Assembly (NCBI GenBank): GCA_964468645.1
Contig: CAYXUU010000006.1
Coordinates: forward strand, 62,001 to 126,000
Direction: 5' to 3'
Origin: JAIOZK01 sp964468645
Lineage (GTDB): Bacteria; Bacteroidota; Bacteroidia; Bacteroidales; JAIOZK01
DNA length: 64,000 nt
Shown: positions 33,941 through 43,010 of the stretch, piece after piece
Numbering within the stretch: position 1 is the stretch's first letter
Layout: the number at the start of each line of letters is the position of its first letter
Notes under the pieces: model-generated
What the model saw: the letters and a program-made list of their open reading frames with translations, nothing else
Told to the model about the DNA's origin: nothing
Databases searched by the model: none
Position numbers and translations under genes: made by a program

Positions 33941-34786
33941 TTAGCGGTTCAGCGCACTCAAAGGAAAGGTCTCCTTCACCTTTACCCCTTTCTCCGTCAT
34001 CTTCACCGTGCAGCACTCATTATAAATGTCGTGTTCAAGAAACAGAACGATATCCTTTTCGAGGGCATCTTTATAAAATCTTTCCTTATCCTTTAATGTA
34101 TCAAGCGGCCTGACATCATAGGCCATGATCCAGGGCATTGGGATATGGGCGGCAGAAGGCATCAGGTCGGCCATGAAGGCTACTGTTTTTCCATTGAAGT
34201 TAATATAGGGTATAACCTGTCCTTCGGTGTGGCCATGAAACAGTTTAACTGTGATATTGGGTAATATTTCCCCTTCTTCTTCTATCAATTTCAGTTGCCC
34301 GCTTTCTTCAATGGGAAGAATATTTTCTTTGAGAAAAGAGGCACTTTCCCTGTGGTTTGGCTCAATGGCCCATTCATATTGCAATTTGCTTACCCAGTAA
34401 GTAGCATTGGGAAATGCAAGTTCAAAATCCTTTTTATTATCAGCATATTTAATGCTTCCTCCACAGTGATCGAAATGCAGGTGGGTCAGGATCATATCAG
34501 TAATATCTTCGGGTTTGAAGCCATATTTAGCGAGAGATTTTTCAAGGGTATCATCCCCGTTGAGGTAGTAATGCTTCAGGAATTTTTCATCCTGTTTATT
34601 ACCAATCCCATTATCAATCAAAATCAAACTGTCTTCATCTTCTACAAGCAGGCATCGCATGGCCCAGTTGCTTAAATTGTTTTCATCAGCAGGATAGACT
34701 CTATTCCACAGTGTTTTGGGAACTACGCCAAACATCGCTCCGCCATCAAGTCTGAGGTTTCCGGTGGGTATGGGATACAGTTTCAT
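33941..34786 (-). CDS. MBL-fold metallo-hydrolase
   Basis: Metallo-beta-lactamase-fold hydrolase of 281 residues. The zinc motif HLHFDHCGG (about 102-110) is intact. The later ligands are visible as a histidine in LFHGHTEGQ, an aspartate in FMADLMPSA and a histidine in FLEHDIYNE. The overall layout, with LLVEDEDSLILIDNGIG and a long insert before the HGHTEGQ segment, is that of the lactonase/AttM-like branch. The substrate cannot be read from sequence. It has no signal peptide, so it is cytoplasmic. It has its own promoter upstream (34818-34847). Confidence 0.85.
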   Translation of the reverse strand: MKLYPIPTGNLRLDGGAMFGVVPKTLWNRVYPADENNLSNWAMRCLLVEDEDSLILIDNGIGNKQDEKFLKHYYLNGDDTLEKSLAKYGFKPEDITDMILTHLHFDHCGGSIKYADNKKDFELAFPNATYWVSKLQYEWAIEPNHRESASFLKENILPIEESGQLKLIEEEGEILPNITVKLFHGHTEGQVIPYINFNGKTVAFMADLMPSAAHIPMPWIMAYDVRPLDTLKDKERFYKDALEKDIVLFLEHDIYNECCTVKMTEKGVKVKETFPLSALNR

Positions 34787-34817
34787 CTTTAATATTATTT
34801 AGAATGAATTTAGATTG

Positions 34818-34847
34818 CAAATCTATAAAAAAGAAATGAATGTTCAA
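34818..34847 (-). promoter_or_regulatory. Bacteroidetes promoter of the MBL hydrolase gene
   Basis: On the minus strand, TTG (34847-34845), exactly 19 bp, then TAGATTTG (34825-34818) fits the TTG-N19-TAnnTTTG consensus. The expected leader is about 24 nt before the ATG at 34786. The spacing equals that of the mvaB promoter. Confidence 0.62.
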
Positions 34848-34900
34848 TATCGAATATCCAATGTCCAATAATCAATTAATTGGACATTCGATTTTCGAAC
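34842..34900. repeat. imperfect inverted repeat between ROK and MBL genes
   Basis: GTTCAATATCGAATATCC and AATGTCCAAT on the left pair with ATTGGACATTCGATTTTCGAAC on the right, with one 3-nt bulge. It overlaps the -33 element of the MBL promoter and could serve as a terminator stem for the upstream ROK kinase gene. Confidence 0.55.
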
Positions 34901-34991
34901 TATATTTTCTCTGTGCCCTCTGTAGTAAAATATCAAAAACAACATTTGAATACACAAATTTTATCTGCGAAAATCCTTAACATCCGCGTCA

Positions 34992-36107
34992 TCAGCGTTC
35001 CATATTCTTATCCAGTTCATTCAACGCAAAAGCATAAGCCCCGATAGATACAGCTTTACTGGTCCCCAGCCTGGTAACACCAACACCAATTTTCTTCTGG
35101 GGATTATACTTCACGGTTTTCTCTGAGAAAGGAACCCCGATATCTACAGTGTCATTTGCATGGAATCTTGCCCTGTCCTTTTCATCCTCAAGATTATAGG
35201 CCATGATCTCAAGCCTGCTGATCTTTTCACCCCCCAGTGTTGTAAACTCATGATTCATATCTTCAACGAGTTTTGGAAGGAAAAGGGGATAGGCACCAGC
35301 AAGCCCACCTCCAAGAACGATCAATCCGTCAACCATGGTAACGGCATCGGCCAGGGAATCACCTGCTGACCGAGCAAATTTATCATATGCTTTTATTGCA
35401 GCTTTTTTATTTCCAGGTTTCTCGCCCATACCGATTTCAAAGATATCTTTAGGTTCAACAGATGTTTCCGGATCTATACCAGCCGCTATTGCATATTCCC
35501 TTTTTATAGCCCTGATACTGCAACTGTCTTCAACACTGGTTTCCTGGAAAAATCTATTTCTCATCCTGTTAATTTCTGCTGAAGCAGAATTATCGCCCGT
35601 AAATAATTCCCCTTTACTGACAATACCTCCGCCATAACCTGTTCCGAAGGTAACACCCAGCAGGTTTTGATAACGTTTGCTGCTTCCACTATTTTCAAGC
35701 ATGGAATTCACCTCGGGCAAGAGGCCGGCAATTGCCTCTCCGTATGTAAACAGGTCGCCATCATTATTAATATAAACAGGAATACTGAACTTTTCTTCGA
35801 GCATGGGTTTTAATGCCACTCCTCCACGGAATAGAGGCAGATTTTGCAGATCGCCTATGATACCATTTTCATAATCTGCCGGACCGGGAAAACAAAAACT
35901 TATCGCTGCCGGATCTTCAGGTAATATGGATTTGACTGCTTTGAATCCTTCAATAATTGTAAATAATATTTTCTCCAGATTATCGCCCCTGGCCGATAAT
36001 ATAACCGGTTCAACAATTTCTTTATTTGTCCTGATAGCAGAAAAACTAAAATTGGTTCCCCCGGCATCAAGGGTTAATACTATACGATTATCATTTGAAT
36101 ACTTCAT
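34992..36107 (-). CDS. ROK family sugar kinase
   Basis: Sugar kinase of the ROK family, 371 residues, which phosphorylates glucose, fructose or an amino sugar with ATP. The N-terminal phosphate loop is LDAGGTNFSF (about 13-22). NNDGDLFTYGEA (about 115-126) carries the catalytic aspartate, and VTFGTGYGGGIV is the second phosphate segment. The zinc-binding CxCGxxGCxE motif usual in ROK proteins is missing: the corresponding region has only NRMRNRFFQETSVEDSCSI. It has its own -7 element at 36127-36134. Zinc-free ROK kinases are known in Bacteroidetes to my knowledge, so the loss need not mean inactivity. No sugar-pathway neighbours point to the substrate. Confidence 0.83.
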   Translation of the reverse strand: MKYSNDNRIVLTLDAGGTNFSFSAIRTNKEIVEPVILSARGDNLEKILFTIIEGFKAVKSILPEDPAAISFCFPGPADYENGIIGDLQNLPLFRGGVALKPMLEEKFSIPVYINNDGDLFTYGEAIAGLLPEVNSMLENSGSSKRYQNLLGVTFGTGYGGGIVSKGELFTGDNSASAEINRMRNRFFQETSVEDSCSIRAIKREYAIAAGIDPETSVEPKDIFEIGMGEKPGNKKAAIKAYDKFARSAGDSLADAVTMVDGLIVLGGGLAGAYPLFLPKLVEDMNHEFTTLGGEKISRLEIMAYNLEDEKDRARFHANDTVDIGVPFSEKTVKYNPQKKIGVGVTRLGTSKAVSIGAYAFALNELDKNMER

Positions 36108-36126
36108 AAGGAAATTTTTATGTGAA

Positions 36127-36134
36127 CAAAAATA
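36127..36134 (-). promoter_or_regulatory. -7 promoter element of the ROK kinase gene
   Basis: Reading the minus strand gives TATTTTTG, a match to TAnnTTTG, placed to give a leader of about 12 nt before the ATG at 36107. No TTG lies at the 19-bp spacing. Confidence 0.45.
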
Positions 36135-36204
36135 ATAAATGCCAGTCTTCAGAAGGGTAATTAAATTATAGTATTACAAACAAGTTAAGTGGAAAAAATT
36201 TTCT

Positions 36205-36212
36205 TATCTTTA
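36205..36212 (+). promoter_or_regulatory. near-consensus -7 element of the M16 peptidase gene
   Basis: TATCTTTA differs from TAnnTTTG only at the last base and lies 56 bp upstream of the ATG at 36269. The same variant TATCTTTA occurs at 42967-42974, 36 bp upstream of the PhoH gene. Confidence 0.35.
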
Positions 36213-36268
36213 AATATTCCTTAAATTCGCAGGACGCAAAAAAAATTTCACAATCAAAACCATAAACG

Positions 36269-39208
36269 ATGAAAAACTTAAAGTATTTAATCTTTGTATT
36301 TTTAGTCAGCATGATTGTTTCATGCGGACAGGAGTCTAAATACAAAACCGAAACACACACCGATGCAAATGGTTACACCTATGAAACCGTAACCGGCGAC
36401 GCTTTAAAAACAAGAATATATACACTCGATAACGGATTAAAGGTTTATTTGAGTGTTAATAAGGATGAACCAAGGATACAAACACTGATTGCAGTTAGAG
36501 CTGGTTCCAGCTTTGACCCTCCCGAAACCACTGGCCTGGCTCATTATTTTGAGCATATGATGTTCAAAGGCACTGATGAGATTGGAACCATCGATTGGGA
36601 AAATGAACAGATCATGGTGGCCAAGATATCAGATCTTTTTGAAGAACACAGGTCAACGGATGATCCTGAAAAGAAGCTGGCCCTCTATAAACAAATTGAT
36701 AGTCTTTCTGGTATTGCTGCTCAATTTGCGGTGGCTAATGAATATGATAAAATGGTAAGTGCTCTTGGAGCTAAAGGTACCAATGCCGGTACCTCAAATG
36801 AATTTACAGTTTACCTAAATAATGTCCCGTCCAATCAATTTGAAAGGTGGCTGAAACTGGAGAAAGAAAGATTCAGCGGTCCGATCCTCCGTTTATTTCA
36901 TACCGAACTTGAAACTGTGTATGAAGAGTTCAATATGAGCCAGGATAACGATGGCAGGAAAGTAAACCAGGCCCTCATGAGCGGATTATTCAAAAAACAT
37001 CCCCTCGGAACCCAGACCACCCTCGGTGAAGCCGAGCACCTGAAGAATCCATCCATGGTGAATATCATGAATTATTTTGATACTTATTACAGGCCCAATA
37101 ACATGGCTTTTTGCCTCTCAGGGGATTTTGATTTTGATAAAACCATTCAGCTGATCGATAAATATTTTGGTGAATTTGAACCCAATGAAAACCTCCCTGA
37201 ATTTGTGCCTCCGATAGAAGATCCGATTACAGAACCCATTGTCAAGCGAGTTGTGGGACCACAGGCAGAATCAGTAAGATTTGGATTTAGGTTTGATGGT
37301 GTGAATTCCCCCGATGAAAAATATGTTACCCTGATAGATAATATTCTGAGCAACAGCCAGGCAGGTTTAATAGACCTTGACCTGAACCAGGAACAAAAAG
37401 TGCTCAGGGCCGGAGCCTATGCAAATTTCTTTATTGATTATGGTATGCATGTATTTTATGGAATGCCCCGCCAGGACCAGACACTGGAAGAGGTAAAAGA
37501 TCTGTTGCTTGCTGAAATTGAAAAAATCAAAAAGGGTGAATTTGACGACTGGCTAATTGAAGCCGTGATCAACGATCTAAGGCTTTCGGAGATATATCAG
37601 CAGGAAAGCAATTACAGGGCCTTTGGTCATATGAGTACATTCATCCAACATGTTGACTGGGCTGACCAGGTAGGATTTATCGATGAACTTGAAAAGATCA
37701 CCAAACAGGAACTGGTTGATTTTGCCAATAAACATTATGGTGACAATTATGTTGTTGTTTACAAAGAAACAGGAAAGGATACCACATCTGTCAAGCTTGA
37801 AAAACCACCCCTGACACCTATTGAATTGAACAGGGAAGCACAATCAGAATTCCTTAAAGAATTTGTTGCGGATTCCCCCGAAAAACTGGAGCCCGTATTT
37901 TTGGATTTTGATAAAGCCATCGACAGGGCCGAGCTAAAATCGGGTGTCGAACTTGATTATATCCCCAATAAGACAAATGAGATATTCTCACTATCCTATA
38001 TTATCGATATGGGCAAGAACCACCTGAAAGAATTGCCCATCGGCGTGAACTACTTGCCGTATCTCGGAACAGATCAATATAGCCCGGCAGAACTTCAGCA
38101 GGAATTTTTTAAGCTGGGATTAAGAATGAATGTATCAACAGGCGATGACAGATCCTATGTTACAATTTCAGGCCTTGATAAATCCTTTGAAGAAGGGATC
38201 AAGCTTCTGGAACATGTGTTGTCGAATGTTAAACCCGATCAGGATGTTTATACAGAATATGTGGATGGAATCATTAAAAAAAGGGCAGATGCAAAACTCA
38301 ATAAAAGCACCATCCTGTGGTCGGCATTGATGAGCTACGGCCGTTATGGTAAAATCTCACCTTTTACCAATATCTTTTCCGAAGAGGAATTACTGAGTAT
38401 GAATCCCGGGTTTTTAACGGATCTGATAAAGGACATTTATTCATACGAGCACAGGGTATTTTATTACGGTCCCAGAAAATTAGGTGACGTGAAAACCACT
38501 CTTGCAGAAAACCACAATATCCCTGATCAATTGAAAGAATACCCACCTGAGTTTGAATATATAGAACAACCTACAGATCAGAACCTTGTGTTCTTTGTAG
38601 ATTATGATATGGTACAGGTTAATATCCTCACCCTGTCTAAAGACGGGCCATTCAACAAAAACCTGATACCCCCGTCAAGATTATTTGGTGAGTATTACGG
38701 AAGCGGATTATCCTCTATTGTTTTCCAGGATATACGTGAAGCAAGGGGACTTGCTTACAGTGCCTTTGCAGCTTTCTCAGTACCAGGCGAAACCGATAAG
38801 TCGAATTACGTTTATACCTATGTTGCCACACAGGCAGATAAATTGAAGGACGCAACCGGTGCCATGCTTGAATTGATGAATGTAATGCCTGAGGCTCCTG
38901 TTCAGTTTGAATCTGCAAAAGAGGCCATCCTCACCAAGATAGAAACTGAAAGAATTACAAAAGCCAACATATTCTGGACCTATCTTTCAAATAAGAAAAG
39001 AGGTATCGATTATGATATCAGGAAGGATGTTTACGATTATACTGAAAATGCTACCATAGAAGAATTCGAAAACTTCTTCAATGAATATATTAAAGGGAGA
39101 AACTATATATACCTGATCATTGGCAACCGCGACCTGGTGGATATGAATCAGATGAAAAAACTGGGTAAAGTGAAGGAGTTATCGCTGGAAGAGATCTTTA
39201 ATTATTAA
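36269..39208 (+). CDS. M16 family zinc metallopeptidase, lipoprotein
   Basis: Insulinase/pitrilysin-type peptidase of 979 residues. The N-terminus is a lipoprotein signal with lipobox IVSC (modified cysteine at about residue 19), so it is membrane-anchored, probably facing the periplasm. The inverted zinc motif HxxEH is H92-Y-F-E95-H96, with a third acidic ligand in ELETVYEEF about 75 residues later. Two M16 modules are visible. The second (about 550-960) lacks the zinc motif, as is normal, and carries the substrate-side R/Y pattern (EARGLAYSAF). Expected role: degradation of peptides in the cell envelope. It stands alone between a divergent ROK kinase and a hairpin-flanked GxxExxY gene. Confidence 0.9.
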   Translation: MKNLKYLIFVFLVSMIVSCGQESKYKTETHTDANGYTYETVTGDALKTRIYTLDNGLKVYLSVNKDEPRIQTLIAVRAGSSFDPPETTGLAHYFEHMMFKGTDEIGTIDWENEQIMVAKISDLFEEHRSTDDPEKKLALYKQIDSLSGIAAQFAVANEYDKMVSALGAKGTNAGTSNEFTVYLNNVPSNQFERWLKLEKERFSGPILRLFHTELETVYEEFNMSQDNDGRKVNQALMSGLFKKHPLGTQTTLGEAEHLKNPSMVNIMNYFDTYYRPNNMAFCLSGDFDFDKTIQLIDKYFGEFEPNENLPEFVPPIEDPITEPIVKRVVGPQAESVRFGFRFDGVNSPDEKYVTLIDNILSNSQAGLIDLDLNQEQKVLRAGAYANFFIDYGMHVFYGMPRQDQTLEEVKDLLLAEIEKIKKGEFDDWLIEAVINDLRLSEIYQQESNYRAFGHMSTFIQHVDWADQVGFIDELEKITKQELVDFANKHYGDNYVVVYKETGKDTTSVKLEKPPLTPIELNREAQSEFLKEFVADSPEKLEPVFLDFDKAIDRAELKSGVELDYIPNKTNEIFSLSYIIDMGKNHLKELPIGVNYLPYLGTDQYSPAELQQEFFKLGLRMNVSTGDDRSYVTISGLDKSFEEGIKLLEHVLSNVKPDQDVYTEYVDGIIKKRADAKLNKSTILWSALMSYGRYGKISPFTNIFSEEELLSMNPGFLTDLIKDIYSYEHRVFYYGPRKLGDVKTTLAENHNIPDQLKEYPPEFEYIEQPTDQNLVFFVDYDMVQVNILTLSKDGPFNKNLIPPSRLFGEYYGSGLSSIVFQDIREARGLAYSAFAAFSVPGETDKSNYVYTYVATQADKLKDATGAMLELMNVMPEAPVQFESAKEAILTKIETERITKANIFWTYLSNKKRGIDYDIRKDVYDYTENATIEEFENFFNEYIKGRNYIYLIIGNRDLVDMNQMKKLGKVKELSLEEIFNY

Positions 39209-39219
39209 TAAACCTTTTG

Positions 39220-39299
39220 AACCACATAAGGCACATAAGAACACATAAGAAAATCGCCCTAATAAATCTCTTATGTGCACTTATGTGCCTTATGTGGTT
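39220..39299. repeat. 80-bp hairpin repeat upstream of GxxExxY gene
   Basis: The left arm starts with AACCACATAAGGCACATAAG. The right arm is its reverse complement, with a second 9-bp paired block (ACACATAAG) inside and a loop of about 16 nt. The same hairpin, slightly diverged, lies just downstream of the GxxExxY gene. Confidence 0.85.
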
Positions 39300-39314
39300 T
39301 AAATAAAAAGCGTC

Positions 39315-39728
39315 ATGGAAGTCACCAAAAAATATTTAACAGATCTTGTCTACAGAGTTAACGGTGCTGCTATTGAAGTTCATAAGGCTCTTGGTCCGGG
39401 TTTGCTCGAAAGTGTCTATCATAAATGCATGAAAAAAGAACTTTCATTAAGAGGTATTCAATTCCAATCTGAGTTATTAGTACCTGTTAATTACAAAGGA
39501 TTAGAAATAGATACCGACCTTCGTTGTGATTTGTTTATTGAAAATATCCTTGCAGTTGAATTAAAAGCTGTTGAAGGTATTTTGCCAATACATGAAGCGC
39601 AAATCTTAACCTACATGAGGTTGTTAAATGTTCCAAAGGGACTATTACTGAATTTCAATACAACAAACATTTTCAAAGAGGGTCAGCGTACTTATGTAAA
39701 TGAACAGTACAGGGATATACCTGAATAA
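39315..39728 (+). CDS. GxxExxY family protein
   Basis: A 137-residue protein of the GxxExxY family. The signature is G29-LL-E32-SV-Y35. The later pattern with D57 and an ELKAVEGI strand (from about 80), then EAQILTYM, fits a PD-(D/E)xK nuclease-like fold: the D...ExK residues are an aspartate in LRCDLFI and E-L-K in VELKAVE. Its biological function is unknown to me. The gene is tightly enclosed by two copies of an 80-bp hairpin (39220-39299 and 39733-39814), which makes it look like a small mobile or repeat-associated cassette. The upstream hairpin ends 15 bp before the ATG. It converges on polA. Confidence 0.87.
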   Translation: MEVTKKYLTDLVYRVNGAAIEVHKALGPGLLESVYHKCMKKELSLRGIQFQSELLVPVNYKGLEIDTDLRCDLFIENILAVELKAVEGILPIHEAQILTYMRLLNVPKGLLLNFNTTNIFKEGQRTYVNEQYRDIPE

Positions 39729-39732
39729 TCTA

Positions 39733-39814
39733 AACCATATAAGGCACATAAGGTCACATAAGAAAAAATATACCAACAACAATTCTTAGGTGCACTTATG
39801 TGCCTTATGTGGTT
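39733..39814. repeat. 82-bp hairpin repeat downstream of GxxExxY gene
   Basis: Second copy of the 39220-39299 hairpin, with arms of about 32 bp (left AACCATATAAGGCACATAAG) and a few mismatches. It separates the convergent GxxExxY and polA genes, so it may also act as a two-way terminator. Its right end is 6 bp from the polA stop codon. Confidence 0.85.
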
Positions 39815-39820
39815 CAAAAA

Positions 39821-42595
39821 CTAATGCGCCTCCAGCCAGTTCTCGCCGGTATTCATATCAACAACCACAGGAACAATCAACTTAATGGCATTCTTCATAT
39901 GATCTTCAATCAATGGCTTTATTTCTTCCACTTCCTTTTTATGTGCATCGAATACCAGTTCATCATGCACCTGGAGGATCATTTTTGACTGAAACCTTTT
40001 TCGGTTGAATTCATTAAATATCTTGATCATGGCGATCTTGATCATATCTGCTGAGGATCCCTGTATAGGGGCATTGATGGCGTTTCGTTCTGCGAAGCCT
40101 CGAACCACTGAATTGGATGAGTTGATATCCCTCAGATATCTTCTGCGCCCCATGATGGTTTCAACATACCCTTTTTCACGTGCAAACGCAATGGTGTTTT
40201 CCATATAACTTTTTACTCCGGGGTACTGTGCGAAATAGGCATCGATAATATCCCTGGCTTCTGCCCGGGGGATATTCAAGCGTTCACTTAATCCAAAAGC
40301 TGAAATTCCATATACGATACCAAAGTTGACAGTCTTGGCATTTCTTCTCATATCGGAAGTAACATCATCAAGTGGCACATCATAAACTTTGGAAGCAGTA
40401 GCTGAATGGATGTCAAGCCCTTCCTGAAAAGCTTCCATCATCCCCTTATCCTCACTTAATTCAGCAATGATTCTTAATTCGATTTGTGAATAATCAGCTG
40501 CAAGCAGGGTGTAATCCTCGTTACGCGGAACAAAAGCCTTTCTGATCTCCCGGCCTTTTTTTGTCCTTATCGGGATATTCTGAAGATTGGGATTCTGTGA
40601 ACTTAATCTGCCAGTAGCAGCCACAGTTTGCATGTATGAAGTATGTATCCTTCCATCCCTCGGGTTAACAAGTTCTGGTAAGGCATCTACGTAAGTTGAT
40701 TTTAATTTTGTCAGCGATCTAAAATCCAGGATCTCTTTGATGATAGGATGTTTGTTTATCAACTTTTGCAGTACATCCTCACTGGTTGAATATTGTTTGG
40801 TCTTGGTCAGTTTGGGTTTGTCGGTCACTTTAAGTTTTACGAAAAGAATTTCCCCCAGTTGTTTCGGGGAGGCAATATTGAAACCAATACCCGCCAGTTC
40901 TTTTATTTTTGTTTCTACTTTGATTATCTCATCTTCAAGTTCCCCGGAATATTTCTTCAGGGCCTCAGTGTCAAGATTGATGCCTTCAGTTTCCATATCT
41001 GCCAGGACGCTCATCAGGGGTGTTTCGATATCATAGAATAACTTTTCGGCTTCAAACTCTTTGAGTTTAGGTGCAAAAACATCTTTGAGCTGAAAAGTAA
41101 TATCAGCATCTTCACAGGCATAGTCGGTCAGGAGTTTTGGTTCTGCTGTCCTGATGCTTCTCTGGTTTTTCCCTTTCTTCCCTATCAGGGTTTCAATGGA
41201 TATGGGTTTATAATTTAGGTATGTCTCCGCCAGGTAATCCATATTATGTCTCAGGTCGGGCTCGATAAGGTAATGGGCTATCATGGTATCAAAAAGCTTT
41301 CCCGTTACTTCAATATCATACCATTTTAAAACTTCAATATCATATTTCAGGTTTTGACCGATTTTTTCAATCTCAGGATTCTCAAAGACAGACTTGAATT
41401 CATTAATGATTTCCTGGGCTTCGGTTTTTTCTTCCGGCAACAGGACAAAAAAAGCTTCCTGGGGTTTTATCGAAAATGCAACACCAACAAGATCAGCAGT
41501 ATTGGGATCCAGGCCTGTAGTCTCCGTATCAAAACAGAAAGATGAGGAATTGTTCAGTTCTTTAATCAGTTTCTTTCTTTTATCAGGATTATCAACCAGC
41601 ATGTAATTGGCATTGCTTTCCTTGATAGTTTGTTTCTGCTCCCCCTGTTCTTCTTCATCCAGTCCGCTGAAAAGGTCTCCCTGCATCGATTTGACTTTAT
41701 CGGCATCTTTCAGTGAAATATCTGTGAATACCCTCCTGGCAAATGCCCTGAACTCAAGTTCATCAAATAATTCCTTCAATTGAGCTGAATCCGGTTCATG
41801 GATTTTCAGTTCCTCTTCATTGAAAACGATGGGAACGCTGGTAATAATGGTTGCCAGGTCTTTCGACATCCTTGCCTGGTCGGCGAAGTTCTCAAGGTTT
41901 TCCTTTAACTTTCCTTTAAGCTCTTCTGTATTGTTAAGTAGGTTTTCTACGCTGCCATATTCATGTATCAGTTTAGACGCGGTTTTCTCACCCACTCCGG
42001 GTACTCCGGGGATATTATCTGAAACATCACCCCACAGGCCTAGTATATCGATCAATTGTTCAGGTTCCTTAATTCCGTATTTATCACATATCTCTTTTAC
42101 ACCAAGTATTTCAGCTTTATTACCTCCCCGTGGAGGTTTGTACATTAACACTTTTTCTGAAACCAGTTGCCCGAAATCCTTATCTGGTGTTACCATATAG
42201 GTTGAATATCCCTTTGCCTCTGCTTCCTTTGCCAGTGTTCCGATCACATCATCGGCTTCGTAGCCATCAACAAAAAGCATGGGGATATTAAATGCTTCTA
42301 TTAGCTTCTTAATGTAAGGTAATGAAACAGCAATGTCCTCGGGCATCGACTCCCTGGTGGCTTTATATTCTGTAAATTCCTCATGACGAACAGTTGGGGC
42401 CCTGGTATCAAACGCCACACCGATATGTGAAGGATTTTCATTCTTCAGGATATCATACAATGAATTGGCAAAGCCTAGTACAGCAGAGGTATTCATCCCT
42501 TTTGAATTGATCCTTGGATTTTTGTTCAATGCAAAATAGGCTCTGTAAATCAGGGCCATGGCATCGAGGAGGAAGAGGCGTTTATTGTCAGACAT
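39821..42595 (-). CDS. polA: DNA polymerase I
   Basis: Replication and repair polymerase of 924 residues with all three domains. The 5' nuclease is at about 1-300 (LFLLDAMALIYRAYFAL, then the helix-hairpin-helix GVPGVGEKTASKL). The 3'-5' exonuclease is at about 330-510, with the catalytic FDTETTGL near 354, so proofreading should be active. The polymerase is at about 530-924, with ADYSQIELR (motif A), RRNAKTVNFGIVYG (motif B) and QVHDELVF (motif C). A MITE-like repeat lies 39 bp upstream of the start. Confidence 0.96.
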   Translation of the reverse strand: MSDNKRLFLLDAMALIYRAYFALNKNPRINSKGMNTSAVLGFANSLYDILKNENPSHIGVAFDTRAPTVRHEEFTEYKATRESMPEDIAVSLPYIKKLIEAFNIPMLFVDGYEADDVIGTLAKEAEAKGYSTYMVTPDKDFGQLVSEKVLMYKPPRGGNKAEILGVKEICDKYGIKEPEQLIDILGLWGDVSDNIPGVPGVGEKTASKLIHEYGSVENLLNNTEELKGKLKENLENFADQARMSKDLATIITSVPIVFNEEELKIHEPDSAQLKELFDELEFRAFARRVFTDISLKDADKVKSMQGDLFSGLDEEEQGEQKQTIKESNANYMLVDNPDKRKKLIKELNNSSSFCFDTETTGLDPNTADLVGVAFSIKPQEAFFVLLPEEKTEAQEIINEFKSVFENPEIEKIGQNLKYDIEVLKWYDIEVTGKLFDTMIAHYLIEPDLRHNMDYLAETYLNYKPISIETLIGKKGKNQRSIRTAEPKLLTDYACEDADITFQLKDVFAPKLKEFEAEKLFYDIETPLMSVLADMETEGINLDTEALKKYSGELEDEIIKVETKIKELAGIGFNIASPKQLGEILFVKLKVTDKPKLTKTKQYSTSEDVLQKLINKHPIIKEILDFRSLTKLKSTYVDALPELVNPRDGRIHTSYMQTVAATGRLSSQNPNLQNIPIRTKKGREIRKAFVPRNEDYTLLAADYSQIELRIIAELSEDKGMMEAFQEGLDIHSATASKVYDVPLDDVTSDMRRNAKTVNFGIVYGISAFGLSERLNIPRAEARDIIDAYFAQYPGVKSYMENTIAFAREKGYVETIMGRRRYLRDINSSNSVVRGFAERNAINAPIQGSSADMIKIAMIKIFNEFNRKRFQSKMILQVHDELVFDAHKKEVEEIKPLIEDHMKNAIKLIVPVVVDMNTGENWLEAH

Positions 42596-42634
42596 AAAAC
42601 TTCAAATTAGGCGCTAAAATTAAGCATAATATAT

Positions 42635-42713
42635 TCACCGGATGACTGACTTCGGCAAACCACTATAGAAAATTGATTTACTGAAGTGTTGACAAAACAA
42701 AGTCATCTGATGA
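42635..42713. repeat. MITE-like 79-bp element, copy C
   Basis: TCACCGGATGACT (42635-42647) and AGTCATCTGATGA (42701-42713) are inverted ends with two mismatches. Outer bases extend them to ATTCA and TGAAT. The interior, in reverse complement, has TTGTTTTGTCAAC. Confidence 0.78.
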
Positions 42714-42875
42714 ATAACAGAGGCAATCCGAACATTATGTATTAAAATGTCCAATTTCCAATAATGAATGTCCAATTTCCAATGATTGGTAAATGCATAA
42801 GATTTTCATTCAAATCCAGCCCGGGAAAAAAGTTATAATTAAGTTTTTGGCTTATGCCGGAAACTACCCTGTGAA

Positions 42876-42912
42876 TTAAGGTTGCCAACCTTCCAAAGGT
42901 TGGCAACCTTAA
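42876..42912. repeat. GGTTGCCAACC palindromic repeat, copy 3
   Basis: TTAAGGTTGCCAACCTT, three central bases, then AAGGTTGGCAACCTTAA. It is nearly identical to the 20143-20179 palindrome, although the flanking sequences are unrelated. Confidence 0.78.
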
Positions 42913-43010
42913 TGTTGATAACTTTTGTGAAGAAGTTTTTTTATCTGTAAAATAAACCGCATGATTTATCTTTATTTTAGGTGTGAACTAAAGAACAATA
43001 AGTAAGTCAT

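Larger units (their letters stand above)
42596..43010. other. repeat-dense intergenic region between polA and phoH
   Basis: This 415-base divergent region contains MITE-like copy C (42635-42713), a direct repeat of AATGTCCAATTTCCAAT at about 42748-42781, a GGTTGCCAACC palindrome (42876-42912) and a near-consensus promoter element TATCTTTA (42967-42974) for phoH. No gene is visible. Confidence 0.6.

Noticed and set aside
39220..39814. GxxExxY unit as a standard insertion sequence
   Set aside because: No transposase domain is present and target-site duplications are not evident. Repeat-bounded cassette is as far as the sequence allows.
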